Positions 35,200 through 46,274 of a stretch of 64,000 nucleotides of DNA are shown piece after piece. The notes under the pieces are model-generated. The model saw only the letters and a list, made by a program, of their open reading frames with translations. It ran no database searches and was not told the DNA's origin. The DNA comes from Siphonodentalium dalli. Its lineage: Eukaryota > Mollusca > Scaphopoda > Gadilida > Siphonodentaliidae. Positions within the stretch are counted from its first letter, which is position 1. Every line of letters starts with the position of its first letter. Where the stretch lies: assembly GCA_032622095.1 (NCBI GenBank), contig CP136067.1, forward strand, positions 40,345,549 through 40,409,548, in the 5' to 3' direction. Position numbers and translations under genes: made by a program.

Positions 35200-35342
35200 G
35201 CAACTGCAAAAACCAGTGAAGCTGATAACAAAGCCAGAAGATTCCACCACATGACAGAAGATGAAATGGCTGAACTGGAGAAAAATCGTCAAGCTGTGTC
35301 GACAAAAAAAAAACACAAAATGGGGCATGAAGATTTTTGATG
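35200..35342 (+). CDS. Crypton-like recombinase gene, exon 2 (frame break)
   Basis: Lies between acceptor TTATCTACAG and donor GATG|GTAAGT. It reads T-S-E-A-D-N-K-A-R-R-F and M-A-E-L-E-K-N-R-Q in phase with exon 1. After an A10 run (35304-35313) the expected K-W-G-M-K-I-F-D segment, the start of the SAM-like N-terminal domain of these recombinases, lies in another frame, and the original frame meets TGA at 35337. One base too many in the A run explains this. It may be an inactivating change or a sequencing error. Confidence 0.6.
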
Positions 35343-35554
35343 GTAAGTTACTACTAGTATTAGTAAAGTACTATTGAACATGTATTATGAAATTAATAAA
35401 GACATTTTTAACAAACTCGGATCTGCAAAATGTAAAACAAAATAGTGCAAAAAAAGAAGAAATTAAGAAACTATTAGGCTAATTCAAATTTAAATGAAAT
35501 AGTAAGTTACCGGTACTAACTGTGTGGAGTATTTCTTCCACTGAAACATCTATA

Positions 35555-35595
35555 CATTCATAGATCAATAGAAAAACGACGTTGATGGCATATCA
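35555..35595. repeat. solo arm of the 37.2-kb palindrome, in intron 2
   Basis: CATAGATCAATAGAAAAACG followed by ACGTTGATGGCATAT matches the right arm of the palindrome at 37225-37380 with one or two differences. Confidence 0.65.
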
Positions 35596-35697
35596 AAATA
35601 GTAAATAATGTATATTATTTAGCAACTTAAATTTTATCCTCCCAAAATAAATGTTTTGTCAATGTTATTGAGCGCCTGTACAATTTTGTGATTACAG

Positions 35698-36934
35698 ATT
35701 GGTGTATAGAACGAGAAGGGAAAAATATGACCTGCATGCCATGAAGAAGGACGATTTGAATGAAAAGTTACGCTCCTTCTATGCCGACGCAAAGCCAAAA
35801 AACGGTGATGAATACCACAAAAATACATTAAAGTCCATACGATCAGCAATAAATAGGCACGTTTCTGACACTGCTGGTGGCCGGACTATTGACATTGTGA
35901 AAGATACAGAATTCAGAGGTTCAAATAATGTGCTGGATGCAAAATTGAAAAAACTTTTGAAAGATGGGAAATCGAGACCGACAAAGCATAAGGAAATAGT
36001 GAATTCGAAAGATCTTCAATTGATAAACTTGTATTTGTCTCAAGACACACCAATAATTCTGAAACTAAGAGTTTGGTATTTGCTAACATTTCATTTCGTT
36101 AGCAGAGGTTTGGAGTTTCATCATCAATTGTCTCTGAATTCATTTAATTTCCAAATTGATGAGAATGGTAGAGAGTATGTCAGTATGCACCATGAAACAT
36201 TGCAAAACAATTGGCAGGGTGGTCTGAATGCTAAAGGCGAAGCTGCAGTTGACAAGCGCATGTATGCTGTACCAGAGTCAGATATGTGTCCTGTGAAATC
36301 GCTGAAGTTATTCATCGAAAAAACTGATCCATCAGCGAATTCCTTATTCAACAGATGTGAGAAAGAATCCATGTATTCCGAAACTCCAAAAGCGTATCCC
36401 ATTTGGTACACTGCGATGCCACTTGGCAAACGGTCTTTTGTTGGTTATATGAGGGATATTTGCAAAGGTGCTGCTACGTCCACGTTATACACTGCACACT
36501 GTTTGCGCGCAACTGCTATCCAGGCGCTTAACGACGCTGGGTTCGAGACCCGTCACAGTATGTTTATGAGTGGCCATAAGAGCGAAGCAGCAGTAAGGAG
36601 CTATAACAGGGATTGCTCGAGAATTCAAAAGGAAAATCTCAGTGACACTCTGTTTAAAACTGCTACAGCCAGTGATGCTCAGTTAGCCGATGAAAAATAC
36701 TCCGAAGCAGTCCTCAAGTCTTCACAATCATGTAATGTCCAACCATTGCAATCTTCAGCATCAACAATCATCAATTCGAACACTACAACATGTAAAACTA
36801 CAAGCGCCATGGTGATGTTCCCGGATAAATCTGCAATTCCTGGTCCTCGTGTTGAACTTGTCGAGTCTGAATCAACTGAATTTGCGGCTTTGAGACGTAT
36901 TGATAACCCCAGTTCTGTCAAATGCCAAGATTGA
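35698..36934 (+). CDS. Crypton-like (DUF3504) tyrosine recombinase, main exon
   Basis: Follows acceptor TGATTACAG. The first codons (D-W-C) fit exon 2 at phase 1, then the frame changes at an A5 run (35721-35725) and stays open to TGA 36934. Counting from 35699, the N-terminal SAM-like part (to about residue 60) has a K-D-D-L-N-E-K-L-R-S-F-Y segment. The catalytic core shows R136 (S-R-G-L-E), H267-C-L-R270, H293 (S-G-H-K-S) and Y302 (R-S-Y), a complete R-H-R-H-Y set. The tail is serine-rich. Tyrosine recombinases cut and rejoin DNA through the tyrosine. Relatives are Cryptons and host genes derived from them (KIAA1958-like). With introns and no terminal repeats, it could be a domesticated gene or a decaying element. 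Confidence 0.78.
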
Positions 36935-37058
36935 AACATGTCACTTCCATTTTATTTTCGCAAAATGACTTTCTTGTGCATAAATGTTGCTGTTGTTTGT
37001 GAAAAAATACTTGTATTATTTTAGTTATTCATTGTCGACCTTGACATTAAACTTTCAG

Positions 37059-37169
37059 AGCAAAGTCACTCAGGCTAAAATCGACCAATTTTTAATCTCG
37101 CCCCAGAGTGGCCCAAGCAAAATTTCCGTTGGGAGACCGTGGGAGACCAAATTTTCTACTGTTTTATAA
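37059..37169 (+). CDS. possible extra terminal exon of the Crypton-like gene
   Basis: A stretch after acceptor-like AACTTTCAG is open for 36 codons and ends in TAA, 14 bases before AATAAA at 37183. It reads Q-A-K-I-D-Q-F-L, close to a PCNA-interaction motif. No convincing donor in exon 3 joins it in frame, so it may be 3' UTR. Confidence 0.25.
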   Translation, partial: SKVTQAKIDQFLISPQSGPSKISVGRPWETKFSTVL

Positions 37170-37182
37170 CAGATATTTTCAC

Positions 37183-37188
37183 AATAAA
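37183..37188 (+). promoter_or_regulatory. likely polyadenylation signal of the Crypton-like gene
   Basis: AATAAA about 250 bp after the stop codon at 36934, in the expected place and orientation. Confidence 0.4.
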
Positions 37189-37224
37189 TGCGACTTATTA
37201 TCAAACGATGTTGTAATTATAAGC

Positions 37225-37380
37225 CATCAACGTCGTTTTTCGGTTGATCTATGAGCGTATAGACCGATCAGTAGACGAATAACATACTTAGTATAATCCG
37301 CTTCGCGGAATTATACAGTATGTTATTCGTCTACTGATCGGTCTATACGCTCATAGATCAACAGAAAAACGACGTTGATG
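37225..37380. mobile_element. 156-bp near-perfect palindrome
   Basis: Arms of about 76 bp (starting CATCAACGTCGTTTTT) pair around TCCGC-TTC-GCGGA, with only a few mismatches. It has the size and structure of a foldback MITE. It lies just after the Crypton-like gene, and a single arm lies in that gene's intron 2. Confidence 0.8.
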
Positions 37381-37618
37381 ACATATGTACAAACATACAG
37401 TTATACAGCCATGTTCCCATTTTGTCTTCTATGATATATATGTAATTGATAATGATATGCAACTGTATCATAGTAACATAGTTTGTATTCATCTTATACA
37501 TGTATATGTTCATGTTTACGAGTCTTTGAATAAATTATATCTATTATTTATCACATAATTTGGCCATAAAGGCAGTTTCATAATTATCGGTAATAGACAC
37601 GTTTAATATCAGCGCGTG

Positions 37619-37632
37619 CGATGACGTCACGG
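37619..37632. promoter_or_regulatory. CRE-like palindrome
   Basis: Contains TGACGTCA, the consensus for CREB/ATF dimers. No gene start is nearby, so its relevance is unknown. Confidence 0.2.
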
Positions 37633-37727
37633 CGTTCTTCAAATAACTTGCGATCGCTGTAGTTTATGATTGTTGTTTTCGATGAATATTTCGCGATGCT
37701 TCGGGTTTATTTGATCATGTGATAAAA

Positions 37728-37874
37728 GGTATCTCACACTCGTCCTATTTTATACGTAATTTATCAACCTCGTCCTCTAAATTCTATTTGAGCCTTGGTA
37801 AACCTCGGCTCAAATCGAATTTAGTGAACTCGGTTGATAAATTCCGTATAAAATAGAAACTCATGTGAGATCCT
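37728..37874. repeat. imperfect palindrome
   Basis: Arms of about 65 bp (GGTATCTCACACTCGTCC-like against TCATGTGAGATCC), including TTTATACGTAATTTATCAAC against GTTGATAAATTCCGTATAAA. Confidence 0.65.
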
Positions 37875-38043
37875 CTATATATGTCAATCTTATAACGTAA
37901 GTTGTGCGTGTGATCATTGTTGACTGTCCAACATACATTTAAGTATACAAATAAGAAGGCGTGAAGTTCTTATTACTAGTGAGAGTTATTTTATGTCACT
38001 TTTGGTATTATTGTAATTATTAAACAATGATTGAATAACCGAC

Positions 38044-38335
38044 GGGGCCTCGGTGGGTCAATTGGTTAGGGGTACAACTCCAAGCAGTTTCGCCATCCCG
38101 CGCTGGCGATAATGTTTCAGTTCCACATGCTTACATTGTGGACTTTGTAACTCGAAACCGTTATCTGGTGGAGTTCCCAGTTACTCGCCGATGATCGGTG
38201 GTTTGCTGCATGTTGTCGACAAGTTTATCAGCCATTGAAATCACTATTAGATTAGCCGTAAGTGTGCGGATTTCCTCCACCACTAAAACTGGCAATGTCG
38301 TGCTATGGCTTTAGTTGCTGAAACGACATTACACC

Positions 38336-38366
<31 letters not shown>
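38044..38366 (+). mobile_element. tRNA-derived SINE, copy 1
   Basis: The head resembles a tRNA A box (TGGGTCAATTGG, about 38055) with a degenerate B box near 38113. The 3' part shares CCTCCACCA, TGGC and GACAATGTCGTG-like blocks with the second SINE at 42.7 kb. It ends in (CAAT)n, six or more units. Confidence 0.7.
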
Positions 38367-38393
38367 CTGCATAATCGACATACATCGCCACTA

Positions 38394-41300
38394 TACTCTA
38401 GTAGCTGAGGGCGTTTTGTATGCACTTTTATGTCCAGAGCAAAACTCTTCACGAATCCACTAATTGAAGGTACACGAACAATATTTGGTTGGTGACACAT
38501 TTCCCATTGAGGGCGAAATGGGTCAAATGGCCACGCCCATTTTTGCGCGAAATACTACCACCCGCCGTGACTATATCTCCAGAACCGTAGGCCAAAGGGG
38601 GTCGTGTGACCACTCAAAATGTGCGGAATGGCCACATTATGGGGGTCAATAATACATTTTCATATCCAAAAGTCAATGGTTTTTAAGATAATTGCCAAAA
38701 ACCAAAAAAGATCCATTTTAAGGGCCCAATTTTGGGGTTCAGCACTTTTATCTCAAAGCTGAGCCCCCCAATTCGAATTTTATTGATCTATATCCATCGG
38801 TGCCACATATAGGTATAATTTCTGTACCATTATCGGATGGGATTGACCTCCAAGGAGCTCTTGACCCTGAAAATCCACATTATGGGGGGTCAGTAATACA
38901 TTTTCATATCCAAAAGTCAATGGTTTTTAAGATAATTGCCAAAAACCGATTTCAGCATGTTACGCACCACAAGTATACAATACCACCAAGGCCACAGCAT
39001 ATGTATGACACTTTTTAAAGAACTATCCGAATTCTCTGATCGACTTAAGAGCACAATTGACCACACACAATGGGATTAGCTGGAAATTGCTGCTGAGGAT
39101 GTGTTGATCCCGACACACAACGTGAGCTCTTCATGACTGAACATGCCTTGGAAACTGGTGTGCTTTACCAAAAATCAGGTAACAATTGTGCTCTAATCAA
39201 CAGAAATGTACAGATTGAACAAAACAGGTTTTCAAAATTTGTTATCAACATTTAACAGCTGATCTGATTTAAGTGACCAAGATATGAAACATGCTAAACA
39301 CTTTTACTAAATGGAATAACCAGCTGTTTACTTCATGCAGCAGCCACATGTTGCGATCCTAAAATGGGTATTGCACCTGGGCATAGTAAAAACATGTTGT
39401 AATCAGATGGGAGATGACCATATATACCAGTATATATTTCAGAAGTAATCAATTCTTACAAAAGGACACCTCATCTCACAAAAAGTTTTAGGAAATGATG
39501 GAATGATCACTATTCAATCAATAGTAGAATGAGCCTTTGTCAGTCCAACATTAGTTTTGATTGGCCATGATAGTTGCATCACTTGCAGGTTGGAGAAGAT
39601 GAGGGTCTATAATTTCACTAACATAATTCTTCATAATAGCTAATAGCCCTCATAACTTACCATTTTAAAGATATTTTCATTTTCAATACCACCTCAGGTT
39701 AAGTGGTCCTGCTAATTTTATATTATGCTGGATTGATATGTTTGTAGGTCAAAGCAATTCTGTCAAGTACCATCATTTTACCTAAAGTTGGTTATTTTTG
39801 CATTGTTTGGCTAACCCGAGCAATTTGTGCAAAAGTCAGTGTCTGTATGCAACATTCAAGAACATATATACTTCAAAATTTTATTGTGTACGCTGATGTT
39901 TGGTAAACAACAGGAATAGTCATCTCAATTATGTCCAGTTTGTAAAAACCAGCACCCATTATTAAAATATTTCACAATATGCATGTTTTTTAATGTTTTC
40001 TACACATTGTGGCTTATCCTCGATTCGTTCAGATCGCTTTGCTCTACCTAAATATCATACCAAATGTATTAGCATCACCACTAAACTTGGGATGAATACT
40101 GCCAAATGAATATATTGTGATAAGGGCAGTGGAAAAATAATGGTTGAGTCTTTTCTAAATATAATTCTAGTAAAACCTACACAATACCGTCTTGGTCTGA
40201 TAAGACTCAGAGTCATGTTTATTTAGGAGTATAGACATGAAGTCCACCAGTTTCATGAAAATTAAATGGGCTCTGCACTAGTAACATCTGGACTCCTGGG
40301 ACCCATTAATATTGACAAATGCAACACAAATGAAAAATACATAGTAACTTTCCTCAAACATAGATTATAACCTGACAATCATTGTGTTTGAATCAGTGTA
40401 CATATGTATATGTAGGCATGGCCATAGCATGTTTTTGAAATACTGCAGAGTGCAGACCATAAATTTCACTAGAATATACATGTAGTTACTGCATGTACAT
40501 CACACACATAAGGCGACTGACACACATAAACGTACCTGCAGGGTTCACAATATTTGACATGTAAAGTATATATATATCTCCTGTGCATATAACATCAAAC
40601 CAAACGGTTTACAGTACTTTTACTGACATTTTTGGAGTGGCACATATACATACATAAAAAATAAAAGTCAATTTAAAGGGACGAAATGAAAAATAAATTT
40701 GTGCAACTATAATGGAGATATATATTGCATTACAACATCCACAAATCTACAAAATCTACAACATCCACAAATCTACAAAATCTACAAAAACATCTGACTA
40801 TCATAGACATTGGTAATGTGATCATTTTTCCTTGATAAGTTGAAACATAAGGGAGGATTGCATAGCATGGCTACATGCAGAATGTAGATTTGTATGTATT
40901 TATATCTGCATATCAACTTATGCTTGTATTTTTCTTCTAACTCACTCCAGGCTAGCCATTATTTGTTCTAGAATAATGTACATGTTAGGGAAATTGTAGA
41001 ACCTTTATACAAAATGGTGATGCAGCCAATCAAAATTGATGTGGGACTGATAAAGACACAACCTGCTCGACTACTGAATCATACTGATTGATCAAATTGT
41101 AGTAACTCAACATTTACTAAACCTACTTGTGGGCTGAGTATAATTCAATTCAACATTAGAATACCATAAAAACACCCTGTTCTCCCATAAGTTTAAAGAA
41201 AATAACACATTGAACTCATTTACAAGTATATTGCTAATGTGATATATGTCATTCCATTTATAACCATTTTGGCAGCCATCTCACATCAAAGGCCATGAAA

Positions 41301-41954
41301 TCTAGAAAACAAAAGATGAACTACATTCAAATTATATCACCAGGTAACCTTTTTGTAGGAGTTTTAGGTTACTGATCAAATACCGTATAATTGATGATTT
41401 CCTCAACATCTTTGTTATTGGGAAAATGTCTGTTTTTCATTCTACGACCAATATATTCCATCCAAAAACCTTATTTTCAGGGTCAAAAGCTCCATGGAGG
41501 TCAATCTCATCCAATAATGGTACAGAAATTATACCTATATGTGACACCGATGGATATAGATCAATAAAATTTGAATTGGGGGCTCAGCTTTGAGATAAAA
41601 GTGCTGAACCCCAAAATTGGGCCCTTAAAAATGGATGTTTTTTTGTTTTTGGCAATTATCTTAAAAACCATTGACTTTTGGATATGAAAATGTATTACTG
41701 ACCCCCCATAATGTGGCCATTCTGCACATTTTGAGTGGTCACACGACCCCCTATGTCCAACGGTTCTGGAGATATAGTCACGGCGGGTGGTAGTATTTCG
41801 CGCAAAAAGGGGCGTGGCCATTTGACCCATTTCGCCCTCAATGGGAAATGTGTCACCAACCAAATATTGTTCGTGTACCTTCAATTAGTGGATTCGTGAA
41901 GAGTTTTGCTCTGGACATAAAAGTGCATACAAAACGCCCTCAGCTACTAGAGTA
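38394..41954. mobile_element. 3.56-kb non-autonomous element with about 480-bp terminal inverted repeats
   Basis: The outer ends are TACTCTAGTAGCTGAGGGCG and its reverse complement, flanked by CTA on both sides (possible 3-bp target duplication). The arms (38394 to about 38873, and about 41473-41954) pair over nearly their full length. The left arm has an extra copy of a 70-bp block beginning ACATTATGGGGG. The 2.6-kb middle is AT-rich without a transposase. Short ORFs in the arms mirror each other. Superfamily unclear. Confidence 0.75.
38950..41470. other. interior of the long-TIR element, non-coding
   Basis: No ORF above background. A short direct repeat (ACATCCACAAATCTACAAAA) lies at about 40735-40790. 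Confidence 0.6.
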
Positions 41955-42452
41955 CTATGGATAACTCAAACTAATAACAGCTGAATTAATAGTTTCTTGT
42001 CTTAGAGTTACACACTATGTTGTATTGTAAACAATGAGCGCATAAACGAGATAAAGTTCAAAGATGAATAACTCGAACCAATAATATATTCTGGCTTCCG
42101 GCCTTCTGTATCTGTCTGTTTCTGTATTTGTTCAGCGTAGGAACCTTTCGGATATAAGCACGCTGGGTTCTGGATCAGTATATATGATGGAATTTGACTG
42201 CTGGATGGTGTTGTCTCCAGCAGTGATGAGCATGCGCTTTCCTCAAGCTGATTCCATTCAAAAGTGGATCAATAATTCGTTAGATTTTAAAAAAGGAAAA
42301 GAAAACAATATTATCAGAAGCCAATAATGCATTTTACCCTGTCTACTGAGTGGACTCAAACAGGCGACAAACAGAACACACCTCTGGTCCTGCTATTCCC
42401 ATATAAAAATCCACCTAGGTACCACCATGGTAATACCATGATAATACATATA

Positions 42453-42611
42453 GGTTATCACCACCATGTGTGTTTCTGAGATCCGTATTCAAGTCGAGCT
42501 GCCTTCTCTGGGCAGTCTATCGACGAGTCCGTAGGACGAGTCGATATATAGCCCAGAGAAGGCAGCGAGACTTGAATACGGATCTCGGAAACACACAGGG
42601 TGATGATAACC
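42453..42611. mobile_element. 159-bp palindrome with a structured loop
   Basis: Arms beginning GGTTATCACCACC pair with few mismatches through CTGCCTTCTCTGGGC / GCCCAGAGAAGGCAG. The loop holds CGACGAGTCCGTAGGACGAG, itself able to form a short stem (GTCC/GGAC). It looks like a foldback MITE. Confidence 0.75.
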
Positions 42612-42661
42612 AATTTATCTTACAATTCGTCCCATAAAAATGTTTTCAAGTTGGAGCAGGA

Positions 42662-42957
42662 GCCCCCGGTGGTCGAATCGGTAGAGTTCCAGGTGCATTA
42701 CACCGTCACATGCCGTCCAGCGCTGAAGAAGCTGGTTCGAACCCCGTCATAGGAAGGGTGACTGGAATCATGTATCTGGGCAAGTTTTGTCAGTTGCTTT
42801 CTGGGGGTTGGTGGTTTCTACACGCAGTGGGACGATTTCTTGGTGAAATCAAGCCTCAGCGTGGTCTTTCCTCCACCAGTAAAATTGACAACATCATGTG
42901 TGGCCTAGCGGCTAGCCGCTAGAATGACGATAAACCCTAATAAACCAAACCAATCAA
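42662..42957 (+). mobile_element. tRNA-derived SINE, copy 2
   Basis: A clear A box TGGTCGAATCGG (42670-42681) and B box GGTTCGAACCCC (42734-42745) form a pol III promoter. The body carries TTTCCTCCACCAGTAAAATT and GCCGCTAGAATGACGATAAA, shared in part with the SINE at 38.0 kb. It ends in an A-rich AAACCAAACC tail. The head is too diverged for a tRNA gene. Confidence 0.75.
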
Positions 42958-42959
42958 GT

Positions 42960-43398
42960 TGGAGCCAGTTAAAATTGTGAATTGGAACATAAGTACTAGT
43001 AGAATGTCTGCTGAACAGTCTCTTTAACGACAATAACTTATGATGAACTTATCTTGGCCATTTTTGTCGCAAGCATCCATAGCAACTCAACTCAAATGTT
43101 GAGTTATGTTCTGCATGAAACAGGAAAAAAAGAAGATAAAATAAAAAAAGAGTATTCTCTGTATATGAGCTTTGGTAGCAAGTAAAGTGCAAGTGCACTC
43201 TGACCGACTTTAAAATCGCAGGTGCACAGATTCCCATGGTAATAAATATCTGTGCCATTTAAAAAAAGTTAACAAAAAATGTAGGAATAATGCAGTTTCC
43301 CATGGTACTAAATGTCTGAAAGTTTTGAAACAATTGACCAAAAATTATAGGAACAAAAGCTCAAAGTAATACCCCTGTATAACATATTAAAACATTTC
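42960..43398. other. no gene recognised
   Basis: AT-rich sequence. A diverged duplication of a CCCATGGTA-ATAAATNTCTG block occurs at about 43230-43315. Confidence 0.5.
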
Positions 43399-43402
43399 TT
43401 AA

Positions 43403-43796
43403 AGGTACTCAATCAGATAAAACTCCTCTCAATTACTATTTCAATGGCTTCGCTGGCTTCAGGGGTAAAAAATATTTGATTCGAGTCGAGGAAGCACCCA
43501 TCAAAGCTCAGATTTATTAGATATCGATTTTAGAAATCTATTATTTTTCATTATCAGGAATACTTTCTGTCACAGAAGTTTCCCGAAAAAGCCGACCGAC
43601 ATACTCTCGATACAAAATTCCATTGAACAAAATGTTGCTATACAACAGATTTTGGGCAATTATATACGATAGTTCACAGTCGTTAGCATTATTTTTGGAT
43701 AATTATTTGATTCTGTTAACTAAAGTGACCTTTGATAAAATTTTGTTGTTGTTGGAATCTGTTGCGATGGGGACCCTCTGATCGGATTGAGTACCT
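43403..43796. mobile_element. 394-bp non-autonomous TTAA element
   Basis: Perfect 12-bp terminal inverted repeats (AGGTACTCAATC / GATTGAGTACCT) lie between TTAA copies at 43399-43402 and 43797-43800. TTAA duplication is typical of piggyBac and Kolobok transposons. No transposase. An internal block with TTTGATTCGAGTCGAGGAAG recurs at 45.3 and 45.6 kb. Confidence 0.8.
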
Positions 43797-43989
43797 TTAA
43801 GTCAAAAAGGGGGATAACTAAAAACAATTGGACAGACTTCATAATCACAGGTGCACAGGTTATCATTGTGGTTGCTGTCTGTGCCAAGTTTCATGGAAAA
43901 TGATTAAAAATGACTGAGAAATACTCTGCACAAATTTGTGTCCATGGACAGAAGGAGGGCTAAGATGTTTCCAGTATAACCCCCCACAA

Positions 43990-44008
43990 CTTGCAGGGGG
44001 GGGGGGGT
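43990..44008. repeat. poly(G) tract
   Basis: A run of about 12-14 G. Confidence 0.8.
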
Positions 44009-44009
44009 A

Positions 44010-45240
44010 TAATAATAATTTTGGAGGGCATTAAATAATGTCCCGACAGTCAAGGACCACAAATAGGTCCAAGGGCTGTTAATAAAATATAACGCTCATG
44101 CATGTTATTATTATTAATACAACTCCATCCTTGTGTGATCGGTGACACAGAATTCACTGGGCCGTGTGAGAACATTTGAAATTTGAACATACAAATTGCA
44201 AAATCCTATAGCATCTATTGAGTAGCCTCAAGGTTTTAGAAACATCAGACCTGATCTGTTGGTCTAACACAAATTATTCCACACTAATAGATTGTTTGAT
44301 AATCAATCTACAAAAATATTTCAACCTATTGTTTCTTGTGAAATTTCCGACTATAAATGTACTAGTACATGTGTGGAATTCAACGATATTTAGAACAGTT
44401 GAAAATTTTGACCACGGTTGATGGACATAGGTTAATTGTAGCATTACCAGTCTCTGCCCCGGCTATAGGCTAATATGATATTCGCCGGACATTCGAAGGA
44501 TATAGTTTACACGATACCCTTTTGCTGTATACATTGGTCTTTATATCCATTGATTTTGTCAGGCTACTTTATGCAAGTCGAATTCCTGTTTTCACAGACC
44601 TGCGACTGACGCGTGCGACAACTGAGGTTGTTGCTGATGCAGTTAAACCCATTCGATTTAAATATGTGCTTAACTGCATCAGCCACAAACCCAGTGATTT
44701 ATATAATATATATGATTTGAAACGTTGTGCCTATATATAAAAACCCATCTACATGTAGCCTCATGCATCAGCCGCATGTCTGTAATAGCAGCTTTATACC
44801 GACATGGGTTGGCAGTCTATACATTTGTATTTATTGAATTTGTGAGCACCAGCCCTTAGCCGAGACTAAGTCTGCATTAAGTACATGTGACTATATTTAT
44901 ATACTGGTACGTATATACATCGCTCGTTCGAAGAGAGGTCCCTGTCGGTAATTGCCGCACAGCAAATGCTGTACATGACATGTACACCTGAATGGCGATC
45001 ACCATCACCGGGCACTTGCAGTAAAAAGGGCAGTTCGTTCAAAGGGTACGAAGCCCCATGGCTACCCGTGGGCTTGCTATTGACAGTATTATAAGTACTA
45101 GTAGAGGTGGAGATATTTATTCTTTCGAGGTTTCGACACAAGTTTCCAACAACAGTTACTGTGGTCTGTAATAACTTGTTCGAGCTATAAAAGGTGCAAA
45201 AACTAATTTTGGCTTTTGATGACTTGTGCATATTCCATTA
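44010..45240. other. no gene recognised
   Basis: Contains a small hairpin with TGCAGTTAA / TTAACTGCA arms at about 44636-44682. ORFs look random. Confidence 0.5.
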
Positions 45241-45282
45241 ATTCGAAATTAGGTGTTGTTGGAAATTGGAAATGAAATAATT

Positions 45283-45762
45283 TGGGGTCAAAAATATTTG
45301 ATTCGAGTCGAGGAAGTCACCCGTCAAAGCTCAGATTTGTTAGATATCGATTGTAGAAATCTATTATTTTTCATTATCGGGAATACTTTCTGGCCCAGAA
45401 CTCAGTCAAAATTGCATTATTATTACCACTTGATTTTAGAGTTATCCATCCTTGTCTGTTTGAATAGATTTTGGTGTACACATCCCGAGCAGATTATGGC
45501 AGTTGAAGGCAATTATTAGTACTCATCTCGAGTAAATAACAAATTTCAAAAATTATTAGTGCTCATCTCGAGTAAATAACAAATTTCATAAATCAATATC
45601 TAATAACTATGAGCTTTGTTTGATGGGTTCCTCGACTCGAATCAAATATTTTTTACCCCCAAAGCCAAAGACATAGTAATATAGGACCCTCTGATCGGAT
45701 TGTTGTTGTTGGAATCTGTTGAGATGGGGACCCTCTGTTTGGATTGAGTACGTACTTTAAAC
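45283..45762. mobile_element. rearranged relatives of the TTAA element
   Basis: Two internal blocks of the 43.4-kb element lie here in opposite orientation (45283-45420 and about 45575-45655), followed by GGGACCCTCTG and GGATTGAGTACGTACTTTAA, a variant right end. It is probably a broken or fold-back derivative. Confidence 0.65.
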
Positions 45763-45880
45763 ATGATAAAGCTTCAGGCAGTGCAGGGACTTACACGTGT
45801 GATGAATGCAACATGGTGTATAAAACGCAAGCATCTGGGACAACTACCCATCTATGGAATCATCTACCCTGCGACTGTTG
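45747..45880 (+). pseudogene. BED-type zinc finger fragment
   Basis: Reads Y-F-K-H-D-K-A-S-G, then Y-T-C-D-E-C and H-L-W-N-H-L, the layout of BED fingers found in hAT transposases and ZBED proteins (C-x2-C and H-x4-H style). The usual end is lost and no catalytic domain follows, so it is a relic. It begins within the end of the TTAA-related repeat. Confidence 0.5.
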
Positions 45881-46189
45881 TTGCGTCTTCAAGTTTATAA
45901 CAACGAGTGTTTCCGAATGCCGAATTGCAATTTTGCATGTACATGCAGACTATATAAATTTTGCGTGATTTTAGTTCCGATAATCCGTTTAGTGGTAATA
46001 TATTAATTGTTGTGATGGCAGCATGGACGTTTTAATGTTTTTTTTTCTCGACAATTATAAATCGAAGTTAATAGTATCTCAAACGACGGTTCATCGCCAC
46101 ATAAGTTGTGATGGAACTTCATGCATGTAGTTCATAGAACGTTTCACAAATTGTTAACAAAACATGCCTAATTGAGAAGCAACACACAT

Positions 46190-46250
46190 ATATGATTCGA
46201 TTCGATATTCGATTCTATATTCGATTCGATTTCGTGAATTCGATTCGATC
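46190..46250. repeat. (ATTCG)-rich simple repeat
   Basis: Repeated ATTCGATTCGAT and ATATTCGATTC units. Confidence 0.8.
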
Positions 46251-46274
46251 AAAATATCCAATTCGCAGGACCCT

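Noticed and set aside
41561-41884. A 107-codon ORF repeated at 38464
   Set aside because: Both are the same sequence in the two inverted arms of the 3.56-kb element; it is more likely non-coding terminal repeat than gene.
42530-42560. An active hammerhead ribozyme
   Set aside because: The conserved CUGANGA and GAAA core letters are not present as needed.
42662-42745. A tRNA gene
   Set aside because: A and B boxes are present but the cloverleaf is not convincing and a SINE body and tail follow.
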